This document shows, piece after piece, positions 25,320 through 33,596 of a DNA stretch of 64,000 nt (position 1 is its first letter; each line of letters begins with the position of its first letter). Made by a program: the position numbers and the translations under genes. Source of the DNA: Ignavibacteria bacterium (GTDB taxonomy: Bacteria; Bacteroidota; Ignavibacteria; OLB7); the NCBI GenBank assembly GCA_020635205.1, contig JACKAE010000001.1, forward strand, positions 1,116,001-1,180,000. The letters run 5' to 3'. The notes beneath the pieces were generated by a model, which saw only the letters and a program-made list of their open reading frames with translations, ran no database searches and was not told the DNA's origin.

Positions 25320-25949
25320 ATGTCACTACCGGATTCTATCTCGAAAGAAGAGCGGAGCAAACAGAACCGCGCTGAAGATCACGCTCTGGTTCGTCGAGCG
25401 CTCGACGGAGACCAGGCTGCCTTTGCACGGCTTCGCGATAAATATCAGGGGTCGCTCAACGCGATGCTCTTCAAGATGGTGCGGAATCAACTTGATGCCG
25501 AGGATCTTACGCAGGAGGCCTTCATCAAGGCATTCTCTTCGTTGAAGAGCTTCAACTTCCAGTATGCTTTCTCAACGTGGCTTTACAAGATTGCCTCAAA
25601 TAATTGTATTGACTACTTGCGGAAGCGGCGGCTGAAAACGGTTTCGTATGATGAGCCGATCCGGACGAGCAAGGGGGAGATGGAGATGCAGTTGCCCGAC
25701 GCCGACGCTCCGTTACCCGACGCACCGATGACGGCGAAAGAACGGACGGAAATCCTGAAGCAGGCAATCGCCGATCTTCCAGAAAAGTACCGCGTTGTGA
25801 TTGAGCTGCGCCACAACCAAGAGATGGAATATCAAGACATTGCTGAAGAGCTTGATCTACCCCTCGGCACGGTGAAAGCCCACCTCTTCCGCGCCCGCGC
25901 CAGACTCCTGAAAGCCTTGCAGGGAAAGATGGAACACTTCGAAGAGTAG
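25320..25949 (+). CDS. ECF-type RNA polymerase sigma factor
   Basis: A 209-residue sigma-70 family protein of the extracytoplasmic-function type. Region 2 (DAEDLTQEAFIKAFSSLKSF, then STWLYKIASNNCIDYLRKRR) binds core enzyme and the -10 element; region 4 (YQDIAEELDLPLGTVKAHLFRARARLLKAL) is the helix-turn-helix for the -35 element. No anti-sigma gene is next to it; the divergent neighbour is a lipoprotein. Its target genes cannot be told from here. Confidence 0.92.
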   Translation: MSLPDSISKEERSKQNRAEDHALVRRALDGDQAAFARLRDKYQGSLNAMLFKMVRNQLDAEDLTQEAFIKAFSSLKSFNFQYAFSTWLYKIASNNCIDYLRKRRLKTVSYDEPIRTSKGEMEMQLPDADAPLPDAPMTAKERTEILKQAIADLPEKYRVVIELRHNQEMEYQDIAEELDLPLGTVKAHLFRARARLLKALQGKMEHFEE

Positions 25950-25955
25950 TTTCTT

Positions 25956-26024
25956 CTTGGTGCTCCTTTGTGTCCTTAGTGGTTATTCTTTCTGGAGGAA
26001 GCGTTACCACCAAGGTTCACCAAG
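25956..26024. repeat. TTGGTG...CACCAAG palindromic element between convergent genes
   Basis: CTTGGTG (25956-25962) and AGTGGT face ACCACCAAGGTT and CACCAAG (26018-26024). The right arm reaches into the ligase-like gene, whose last codons (TGG TGA) are the repeat itself. A second element of this family flanks the IS110 copy near 46.8 and 48.1 kb. Confidence 0.7.
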
Positions 26025-26613
26025 AGAGGGAACACTTCTCGGCTATCCGATATTCTGCCCCCTCTCGCGACAAAAAACTTTCTATTAAGACCAAGTCACG
26101 TATTTCAACCTCTGGGATTACTATGTGAAGGTTCTTTATTGCCGAGCGTAGACTTTCGGAAATCTGTTGGTCGCGGCGGACTCTTCCGAGTGTCACGTGG
26201 GGACGGAAGGCTCGTTCTTCCTGTTTTAGTCCAATTGTCTGGGCAAACGATTCCGTTAGTAGTTGAAGACTCGCTATCTGCGTTTGGTCTTCTTCGGTTA
26301 CTCCCTCAAGATCGAGTACAATCACGTTCGGGCGACTGAGCGAAGGAAGTCCGTTGATTCCCTTAAAGTGGAGGTGGCAGGTGTGGGGAAGTTCCGTCTG
26401 CTTCATTACTTGTCGTGCTTCCCTGAAGATATTAGTGGGAAGTTCTCCGAGAAAGCGCAGCGTTACGTGAAGATTCCTCTCTGGAGTCCACCGGACTATC
26501 TTGTTATCGTGAGGGCATAGTTCTGCTATTACGTTGGCGATAGCCGCTTCAGTGGATCGAGGAAATGTAAGTGCGTAAAATGCACGGTGAGTTGATCGGT
26601 TCGATTGACGCAT
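26017..26613 (-). CDS. thpR: RNA 2',3'-cyclic phosphodiesterase / 2'-5' RNA ligase-like (ThpR)
   Basis: A member of the 2H phosphoesterase superfamily, of 198 residues from the chosen start. Two HxT motifs are present: HVTLRFLGE (near residue 46) and HVTLGRVRR (near residue 135), which act on 2',3'-cyclic phosphates. The start at 26613 (MRQSNRS) avoids overlap with the divergent subtilase gene; ATG at 26679 is an upstream alternative. The biological role of ThpR is not firmly known. Confidence 0.88.
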   Translation of the reverse strand: MRQSNRSTHRAFYALTFPRSTEAAIANVIAELCPHDNKIVRWTPERNLHVTLRFLGELPTNIFREARQVMKQTELPHTCHLHFKGINGLPSLSRPNVIVLDLEGVTEEDQTQIASLQLLTESFAQTIGLKQEERAFRPHVTLGRVRRDQQISESLRSAIKNLHIVIPEVEIRDLVLIESFLSREGAEYRIAEKCSLSW

Positions 26614-26637
26614 TGGTAGATTGAAGTATATTCCGGC

Positions 26638-28125
26638 ATGAGCACAATTGACGCAATAGAGATTGAGGGGAGTATACAAAGCGTGGCGAAGGGATCAAAT
26701 CGAAAAGATAAGGGTGGGCGAAGTAGTAGTTCGAAGAGAGGGGAGGAGTGTCAACGATGCTCAACATCTCCGAAATCTTCTGAGCTAATTTCCCTGCAAG
26801 AGTACGAAAGCTCGCAGGTCACACTTCTCTACTTCTATCTTCTCGGGCAGAACCCAACGTTGACGCCAGATGCTCTCCTCTGTCGATCATGTCTTGAAGA
26901 AGGGGAGAGAGAACTGCAACGAATGCAGATCGTTAAGCGTCGCGGTGAGCCTCACTACGTTGATCCTGTTCTCGGCTTCTCACCTATTCTCTCGACGCCG
27001 GAACGGGTAAACGCTTCCCCCCACTACACCGGGGCAGGAGTTACCATTGCCTTCGTCGATTCCGGCTTTGCTCCCCACCCCGACCTGATCTTGCCAGTTA
27101 ATCGCGTCCTCGCAGTCTACGATGCTGTAAAGGGGAGAGAAGTGCGGGATTTTGAACGAGACTTTTCCGAGGAGCCTCCGATTTCAGCATGGCACGGAAC
27201 AATGGCCGCAACTGTGGCCGCCGGAAGTGGACATCTCTCCGATGGATACTATCGTGGCATTGCTCCCGATGCTCGACTTGTCTTCGTGAAGGCGATGACG
27301 CCGGAGCACCACATACGAACGCCACAAGTGAAGCGGGGGCTGGAGTGGCTGTTGGAGAATCACAAGAAATATAACGTCCGAGTGATTAACCTTTCGCTCG
27401 GTGTTGACGAAACAACACGTTCGATGCGCCATCCGGTGATTGCGTTGGTTGAAGAACTTACGCGGCAAGGGGTAGTAGTGGTGGCCGCCTCTGGGAATAA
27501 TCCCTCCCGCCCTCTCGTCCCACCCGGATCGGCTCCGTCGGCCATCACGGTTGGGGGATATAACGACCACAACTCAGGTGACTGGAAGAGCCACGAGTTC
27601 TGGCACAGTTCGTATGGGAAGACGCCGAGCGGAGCAAGGAAGCCAGAACTTCTCGGTCCAGCTATCTGGGTGGCTGCTCCTATTCTTCTGCGAACAGGAG
27701 TGAAGGGGGAAGCAGAAGCACTTTTCTATATGGCAGGTGCAAAGGATGATGCGTTAATGCGGAGCATCCCGGTGTTGGCTCGTGAGACTGGAATTACAAA
27801 GGAACTTCTATCTGCCAAGACCCCACTTCGAGCACGGTCGTTGGTGTTAGAGCGGATTCGTGTAGAAAAGCAGATCAACACGAACTACAAGCATGTAGAC
27901 GGGACTTCCTTTGCTGCGCCAATCCTTTCGTCGGTAGTAGCGCAGATGTTGGAAGCAAACCCTGCGTTGACCCCGGCTGAAGTCAAGAACATCATGCAGC
28001 GATCTGCCGAGCCAATCAAAGGAGTTGCACCGGAGATGCAAGGATTTGGATTGCTTCGCGCCGACAAGAGTGTGGAGGTAGTGCGCTCGAAGTTGGTGAA
28101 GAGAAAGCCACGGAACCCTCGATAA
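26638..28125 (+). CDS. S8 subtilisin-family peptidase, intracellular type
   Basis: A 495-residue serine protease with a complete triad: Asp141 (VTIAFVDSGF), His186 (WHGTMAA) and Ser424 (DGTSFAAP), plus oxyanion Asn287 (AASGNN). No signal peptide or membrane anchor is visible, so it should act in the cytosol. Two CxxC pairs, Cys38/Cys41 and Cys82/Cys85, before the catalytic domain could bind zinc. An extra segment of about 70 residues (350-420) sits just before the catalytic serine. It is divergent from thpR. Confidence 0.88.
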   Translation: MSTIDAIEIEGSIQSVAKGSNRKDKGGRSSSSKRGEECQRCSTSPKSSELISLQEYESSQVTLLYFYLLGQNPTLTPDALLCRSCLEEGERELQRMQIVKRRGEPHYVDPVLGFSPILSTPERVNASPHYTGAGVTIAFVDSGFAPHPDLILPVNRVLAVYDAVKGREVRDFERDFSEEPPISAWHGTMAATVAAGSGHLSDGYYRGIAPDARLVFVKAMTPEHHIRTPQVKRGLEWLLENHKKYNVRVINLSLGVDETTRSMRHPVIALVEELTRQGVVVVAASGNNPSRPLVPPGSAPSAITVGGYNDHNSGDWKSHEFWHSSYGKTPSGARKPELLGPAIWVAAPILLRTGVKGEAEALFYMAGAKDDALMRSIPVLARETGITKELLSAKTPLRARSLVLERIRVEKQINTNYKHVDGTSFAAPILSSVVAQMLEANPALTPAEVKNIMQRSAEPIKGVAPEMQGFGLLRADKSVEVVRSKLVKRKPRNPR

Positions 28126-28164
28126 GGTGACATGCCATAGACAAAACGGAAGAGACAAAACGAA

Positions 28165-28206
28165 TTGGGACGGACGAGAGATTTGATCTCTACAAGTCCG
28201 TCCCGA
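28165..28206. terminator. Two-tier hairpin between convergent genes
   Basis: Outer arms TTGGGACGGAC and GTCCGTCCCGA enclose an inner stem AGAGAT/ATCTCT. A short T-rich stretch (CCTTTTG) follows on the plus strand. It separates the convergent subtilase and flavoprotein genes. Confidence 0.7.
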
Positions 28207-28332
28207 TCCTTTTGCTACATGACGTAGTCCAGCAAAACTTTTCGATAAATAGTGAGACTCTTCACGTCATCACTTCATTCTGAGTGGCAGAAACCGTATA
28301 GGGCTTACCGTTTATCGTTAGTGAACTCGGTA

Positions 28333-30111
28333 TTACGATTTCGGTGAAGGCTTCGGCATATCCCACAGCCCAAATCGATTTCGCCAGTAATCAGTCAGGA
28401 AAATGTTGTTCGGATCCTTCTCCGCACGCTTTGCTAAGAAATCGTCCCACTTCTCATATTGGCTCTTGAAGAATGCAACCCAACCATCTGGGTCTCCCTC
28501 GGTGACAATCGGTTGGTACTTTCCCCAGTGGAGACGGTAGGGGATGTTGTTCTGCCGGAGCAAGTCCCAAAGTTGTGGGTAGAATACTTCTGCTGGGTTG
28601 CCAGCATTCCCTGCGAACCAGTAGGGATCAATCCGGAAGACACCATCTTTCCACTCGTCGTTTCCATTGCTGTAGGAAGGACTCATCCAGATATCAGTCG
28701 GTCCCGCTCCGTAAAGCTCCCAAGCATACGTTCCGGTTCGCCGCAGTGCTTCATGCTTCGACTTCGGTTCGGTGAAGTAGTTGTTCAGGATGTTCATCAC
28801 CTCTTCTGTCCGTCCAATAGGAAGCCAGATTTCTGTGAACTCGGTTGGAACTAACGTGTCGCTTGCCTGACCATCCATTGGCAGACCGTGCCAGCCGTAA
28901 TCCCGGAAACTTTGTGGTTCACCCTTCTGCATTCCCTTCTTCGTCGAGTCCAAAGGCATGAAGATGCCCAAGACAATCGGGAAAATATCTGGCAAGAGTG
29001 CCTTGATGATTGGGGCAAGGGGAATCAACAGAGTAATTGCCGCGTCAACTCCGAACTCCAATGCTTTTGTCAGCACATCTGCCATGATCTTCCCGAACTC
29101 GCCAAGGTCTTCCTTCTTCTCTAAGAATAACTGCAAAACACCTTCAAGCTGGTCGAAGCTCTCCTCAAGTTTTGGCTTTGCAGCGGAGAGATCGTCCAGG
29201 TTACCGATGATTGTGTAGAAGATCGAGATTGCTACTTCAGAAATCTCTGGGTAGTTGCCGAACTCTTGATAGTGAACCGGACGGAAACCGTACTGTGGAG
29301 CAATTCGCTGGCACTGCCAGACGATGATCCTTTCTCCTCCACGCTGTGGCCACCAGACCAGACGGGTGTACTCAACATCTGTCAAGAATGTCTCGAAGCT
29401 CGGTCGTTCTGCGCTTCCGTTTCCGAACAGGTCCACCAATGCCTCATCGTAGGTAGTGATTGCCTCCTGCCCACTAATGTTGAATGTGGGAATACACTTG
29501 AAGGTGATTTTGGAAATCACTCCGAGCAATCCCATCGAAAGCGCGACGGCGTTGAACTCATCGGGAGAAGTATCCTCGCGGCTTACTTCGTAGACGTTCC
29601 CTTCGCCGTCGATCATCCGAAATGCGTAGAGGTTTTCGTTGATCGAGTAGGTGAGCGATCCACCCGAGGAACCGGTGGAGACAAATCCACTCACTGTCTG
29701 GTGGGTGATGCCCCCAAGGTCGGAAAGTGTCCAACCGTAGTCGTTCCAAAGTTGGTAGAGAAGGCTGTTCTCCAATGTTGAGGTGTGGGTTGGGTCGGAG
29801 GGATCAATGCCCAAGTTGATGCCTGCGTCGGCTTCCACTAACATCTGTTCTTGGTCAACCACCCGGAAGGTTCGGTATTGGTCGAGCATTACGTTCAGAT
29901 TGTCGGTGTCGGGTGGCGTCTGCTTCTCAACATGGTTCTCATCTTCGGTGCAGGGATCGGTGTAGATAGCACAGGCAACCGAGTGGACGGAGCCACGGAC
30001 ACGGAGCAACAGCCCTTCTTGGTTTGCCTTCTTTACTAAAGCAATCAGTTCTTCTTCACTGGCTGGATGGTAGAAACCATCTGCACCAATTGTGATTTCG
30101 TTGGGGGTCAT
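28333..30111 (-). CDS. FAD-binding oxidase, aldonolactone-oxidase-like
   Basis: A 592-residue flavoprotein of the VAO/PCMH superfamily. The N-terminal FAD-binding part shows VRGSVHSVA, ADAGINLGID and LGGITHQTVSGFVSTGSSG; the C-terminal part has RLHWGKYQ, close to the HWxK motif of D-arabinono-1,4-lactone and L-gulonolactone oxidases. A hydrophobic segment near 350-395 (ITLLIPLAPIIKALLP) is unusual for the family and may be a membrane-associating insert. No signal peptide. The substrate (a sugar lactone or other polyol) is inferred only from similarity. Confidence 0.8.
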   Translation of the reverse strand: MTPNEITIGADGFYHPASEEELIALVKKANQEGLLLRVRGSVHSVACAIYTDPCTEDENHVEKQTPPDTDNLNVMLDQYRTFRVVDQEQMLVEADAGINLGIDPSDPTHTSTLENSLLYQLWNDYGWTLSDLGGITHQTVSGFVSTGSSGGSLTYSINENLYAFRMIDGEGNVYEVSREDTSPDEFNAVALSMGLLGVISKITFKCIPTFNISGQEAITTYDEALVDLFGNGSAERPSFETFLTDVEYTRLVWWPQRGGERIIVWQCQRIAPQYGFRPVHYQEFGNYPEISEVAISIFYTIIGNLDDLSAAKPKLEESFDQLEGVLQLFLEKKEDLGEFGKIMADVLTKALEFGVDAAITLLIPLAPIIKALLPDIFPIVLGIFMPLDSTKKGMQKGEPQSFRDYGWHGLPMDGQASDTLVPTEFTEIWLPIGRTEEVMNILNNYFTEPKSKHEALRRTGTYAWELYGAGPTDIWMSPSYSNGNDEWKDGVFRIDPYWFAGNAGNPAEVFYPQLWDLLRQNNIPYRLHWGKYQPIVTEGDPDGWVAFFKSQYEKWDDFLAKRAEKDPNNIFLTDYWRNRFGLWDMPKPSPKS

Positions 30112-31241
30112 AGCGACTCTCCTGAAATAGTTGACATGATATTCTGCATGGTTCGTACAACGATATAGCAGCCGCTACGATCCTCGTACAAGATTTTCTC
30201 TGTTTGTTGTTGTTCAGGTGTTTCCACTACCGTTACGGCAGGAGAAATCTGGCAGATCAGCATTTTCTCTACGGCATCCACTCAGTAAAGGATCGGCCTG
30301 CCGAGTGTACCGATACTCCACCTTCTCTTCCACCAAAGATCGGTCTCTCTTGCTCAGGTAAGGCTGCATGGATTGCTCTCGGATAGGTAGGAAGAGAGAT
30401 ACCAGTGATAGATATCTGTTCGCTGCTAAAGGAGACTGCGTTCCACGTAACCTTCGACACTTCCCCGTTCCTCTCAAAGGCAGGGACTACTACTGCTGGA
30501 GTGGAACGGGTTGAGGGTCGAATTGCTGTTCTATCAGAGAACAACGGCTGAATGTCTATAGAGTCAAGTCTGGAGGGACAGACAAGGAATCTCAAATTAT
30601 TTTCACTCTCAGTGAGTGTCTTTGATATGTGCATGGTGTGAACTATTGATGGTTGTTACGTCCCGATCGCTTTGGTTCACAGCGGCGATCTTCAATCGAA
30701 GGGGGGGGGAGGGGTAGGGGGGAAGCCGAGGGGTCTATACGGATAAACATCACGGGACCGTACAGACCCCCACGGCTGCCGTAAGGCTCCCTATCGAAAA
30801 TCTTCCTCTTCTTCTGGAAGACTGGAGGCCAGTGCCACACTCGGCTGTGTGTGTGTGTGGCTCGGAAAGAAGTAGAGGTGGAACGTACTGTCCGTATCGA
30901 ACTCCCCTACGCCAGTTCCTTGGTGGTTGTATATCGAATACCCTCTCTGGAGAAGGTTAATGTGCAAGTTGCCGTTGGAGGAGGTGATTGCTTTGTTGAA
31001 TGTTAGACGATTGTTCATAAGTATTTGCCGTTATGAGACTTTCCACTCTGGTAGTGAATCCCAGAGCTTTTTACATCCAGAAGGATTCTGTTCCCGAGGA
31101 GCACGACATCATTCGGTCGGCTTTTCTCTCCCTTGGAACAGTTGCAAGATAGGCTGGTAATTTAGGAGGTGTAGTACTACTTTAGTACTACATTTTGACT
31201 GGATTGTCTGGAAAATTGCCGAAAATCCCGTTCGGGAGATA
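30112..31241. other. 1.1-kb gene-poor gap
   Basis: No reading frame here is convincing; frames up to 121 codons have atypical composition and no ribosome-binding sites. It includes an unusual G-rich tract at 30701-30722 (G9-A-G4-TA-G6), a TG-repeat near 30847 and a hairpin at 31171-31191. It may hold decayed genes. Confidence 0.5.
31171..31191 (-). terminator. Short hairpin after the TPR-LuxR regulator
   Basis: GTAGTACTA and TAGTACTAC with a 3-nt loop, about 50 nt beyond the regulator stop. T-rich sequence follows on the plus strand, so orientation is uncertain. Confidence 0.45.
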
Positions 31242-32918
31242 CTACAATCCTGCTAAGAAGGTTCCTAAGTCAACATCGGAGCCAATTTCCAGCTTCTTCC
31301 GGAGCCGATAGCGGTGGGTATCGATATTTCGCTTGGTTACGTGGAGAAGCGAGCCGATTTCGCTTGAGGAGAGACCTGTTCTGATCAGTGCGCAGACCTT
31401 CAGTTCCGTTGATGTAAGTGTGGAGAACTGCTGCGAGAGACGCTGCATAAAGCCGTGGTGAACCTTCTGAAACTGCTCTTCAAATGCCTGCCAATCTTCG
31501 CGCGACGAAGTTTGCCCCTTGATTTTGCGCAAAATCTGGTGGAGCGAGGGGAGCACTTCATCCGGGCGAACCTGTTCGGTCTTCTCGATTGCCAGCTTAA
31601 TGTCGTTAATAAACCGGCTCTTTTCCACGAGGCGCATCGATAGGGAGGTTAATTCAGCACTCTGGTGTTTGTTTTGCAGTTCGAGTTGTTCGTTTCGGAG
31701 ACGGTAAAGTTCGCGTTCGGTCTCTGCCTGCTCTAAATCGAACTTTGCTTGAAGCTCTGCTATACCTCGGTTTCGTTCTTCCCCCTCCAACTTCTCCTTA
31801 ATGTCGATATAGGTTCGCAGGTGTCGTAGTGCGCGGGTAGCATCTCCAAGCTCTTCGAAGCTCGCGGAGAGGAGGTGGTGGCATTGATATTCGAGGCCAA
31901 GGGTTTCGATATTCGAGGCGATTCGGAGTGCTTGTTCTAAGATGTAGAGGGCATTGTTGTGTTGTCCGGTTGCTCGGTAGAGGATGCCGATGTTAATCAA
32001 CGTTCTGCATCCCCCCTCTGGATCTCCTAACTCTTCAAAAAGGTCGAGTGCTTTTCGGCTATATTCAAGTGCTTGGTCAAATTGTCCTCGTTGTTCGTAA
32101 ATGTTGGAGAGATTTACCAACATCGTAGCCAAGCCTCGGCGGTCATCCAATGCTTCGTAGATAGCCAGCGTTCGGATACCTTGTTCCAACCCTTTCTCAA
32201 GTTTGCCTTGTGCAGTGTAAATGCCAGAGATATTTGCCAAGGCGCGTACTTCTAAGTGTCTTAATCCAGCCTTGCTGAAGGTTTCCCGGCACTGTTCCAG
32301 ATAGGTTAAGGCGCGTGGATAATCTTGAAGTTCGCTGTAGACCAATGCAATATCTGACAGGCTAACTCCAAGCATCTCGAAATTCTCGCTCTGCTCGGCA
32401 GCCCGAAGTGCCCGAAGGTAGATATCAAGTCCCCGTTGGTAGTCGGCTAACCCAGCATAGAGATCGCCGAGGCCTTTCAGTGCGCGCCACCTTCCCGACA
32501 GATTCTCAATCTCCTCGAACACAGCATGTGCACCTTGGTAGGCTTCTACTCCCTTCTGATACCGTCCCCGCTCAACCTCGACACTTCCGATCTCCACGTA
32601 GAGTTCCCCCTCTTCTTCGCTCGGTGAGGGGAGCAAGGGGAGTGCTTTGCGGAGACTGCGCACTCCTCGATCTAAATCACCTGCAGCAATCTGGCAACGA
32701 CCAATCATCACTTGACAGTCTGGAACCTCCCTTCGCTTTCGAAGCCGTTCGGCAAGTTCTAACGCCTCGTTTGCGTAACTGAGTGCCTGTTCTGGGCGCG
32801 TTGAGAAGAGTTGTCCAGAGAGAGAACGGAGCAAAGAAAAGCGAGCCGAATCGCTTTTTGTTTCGGCTAACTGGAGTGTAAGAACCGATGATGTAGACAG
32901 ATGGCTATCTGTTTTCAT
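31242..32918 (-). CDS. TPR protein with C-terminal LuxR-type helix-turn-helix
   Basis: A 558-residue cytosolic regulator, typical of Bacteroidota. Residues about 20-380 form a row of tetratricopeptide repeats (LKGLGDLYAGLADYQRGLDIY, LVNLSNIYEQRGQFDQALEYS, LINIGILYRATGQHNNALY). A coiled coil spans about 385-445 (rich in Glu/Leu/Arg), followed by a LuxR/GerE-type DNA-binding domain (LTSTELKVCALIRTGLSS, then GSLLHVTKRNIDTHRYRLRKKL). No sensor kinase, signal peptide or TM segment is seen, so the signal probably comes through TPR-protein contacts. It is divergent from the small Cys-rich gene at 33142. Confidence 0.85.
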   Translation of the reverse strand: MKTDSHLSTSSVLTLQLAETKSDSARFSLLRSLSGQLFSTRPEQALSYANEALELAERLRKRREVPDCQVMIGRCQIAAGDLDRGVRSLRKALPLLPSPSEEEGELYVEIGSVEVERGRYQKGVEAYQGAHAVFEEIENLSGRWRALKGLGDLYAGLADYQRGLDIYLRALRAAEQSENFEMLGVSLSDIALVYSELQDYPRALTYLEQCRETFSKAGLRHLEVRALANISGIYTAQGKLEKGLEQGIRTLAIYEALDDRRGLATMLVNLSNIYEQRGQFDQALEYSRKALDLFEELGDPEGGCRTLINIGILYRATGQHNNALYILEQALRIASNIETLGLEYQCHHLLSASFEELGDATRALRHLRTYIDIKEKLEGEERNRGIAELQAKFDLEQAETERELYRLRNEQLELQNKHQSAELTSLSMRLVEKSRFINDIKLAIEKTEQVRPDEVLPSLHQILRKIKGQTSSREDWQAFEEQFQKVHHGFMQRLSQQFSTLTSTELKVCALIRTGLSSSEIGSLLHVTKRNIDTHRYRLRKKLEIGSDVDLGTFLAGL

Positions 32919-33141
32919 TGGGGATACTGGCAGTTGTGCAAAGAAAAATAGATACTATCTTAACGCAATACAGAAGCTATTGCAAGAACATGCAACGTGG
33001 TCAGATATACGTTTCCCTCCTCCTTAATATCCGAACAAATTACGTAGAAACCGACAAAATGGGACTCCACTCCAGTTCTGGTGTGGCTGAAACCCTCCGG
33101 CGGTTCATATCGACACTAACCACAACAAGGGAGAAACAACC

Positions 33142-33546
33142 ATGTGTTTCGCAGAACTTGACCAGAACAAATTAACCTTTTTACTGCCATCAGGTTGGCA
33201 AGGAACAGTAGAAGTCACCTTTACCGGCACGAACAAGAAGTTGGTGGAAATTAGTTGGGGAAGTCTTGGGGATACCTCGTGCTACTACTGCGACAATCCA
33301 GGCGGGGGAACGTATGACGTGGCGAACGTGACTCCAGCCCCAGTGGCGTGCGAAATCACTGTTAGCTACGACACCACCCCTTGTGTTGGGGGTACTCCAA
33401 CAATTCCGGCAATCAACAGCAGCCAGTTGAACTGCGAGGCGAGATCGACAAAAAACTTCGGAAGCTGGGGCTTCGACTGCCCAGATTCCACAAATGCGGT
33501 GGGGATTTCGATTGTGATTGAGGATAACCCAGAAGAGGATCGCTAA
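33142..33546 (+). CDS. Small cysteine-rich protein of unknown function
   Basis: A 134-residue protein with no signal peptide or TM segment and about seven cysteines (CYYC pair, CEITVSYDTTPC, NCEARS, FDCPD). Alternating hydrophobic/polar stretches suggest a beta-rich fold. AAGGGAG is placed well before the ATG at 33142, and a good hairpin follows the stop, so expression is likely. It lies between the divergent TPR-LuxR regulator and the convergent STAND NTPase. No family is recognised. Confidence 0.6.
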   Translation: MCFAELDQNKLTFLLPSGWQGTVEVTFTGTNKKLVEISWGSLGDTSCYYCDNPGGGTYDVANVTPAPVACEITVSYDTTPCVGGTPTIPAINSSQLNCEARSTKNFGSWGFDCPDSTNAVGISIVIEDNPEEDR

Positions 33547-33558
33547 GATTGATTGATG

Positions 33559-33596
33559 CAGGTCTAATACTTAATGCCTCAAAGCGTATTAGGCCT
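33559..33596. terminator. Hairpin between convergent genes
   Basis: CAGGTCTAATAC and GTATTAGGCCTG pair over 12 positions with one G-U. It is followed by TATTTTCTT on the plus strand. It serves the small Cys-rich gene and, in reverse, the STAND gene. Confidence 0.7.

Noticed and set aside
30269..30634. A 121-codon minus-strand frame in the gene-poor gap
   Set aside because: Composition is unlike neighbouring genes and no motif or ribosome-binding site was found; at most a decayed gene.
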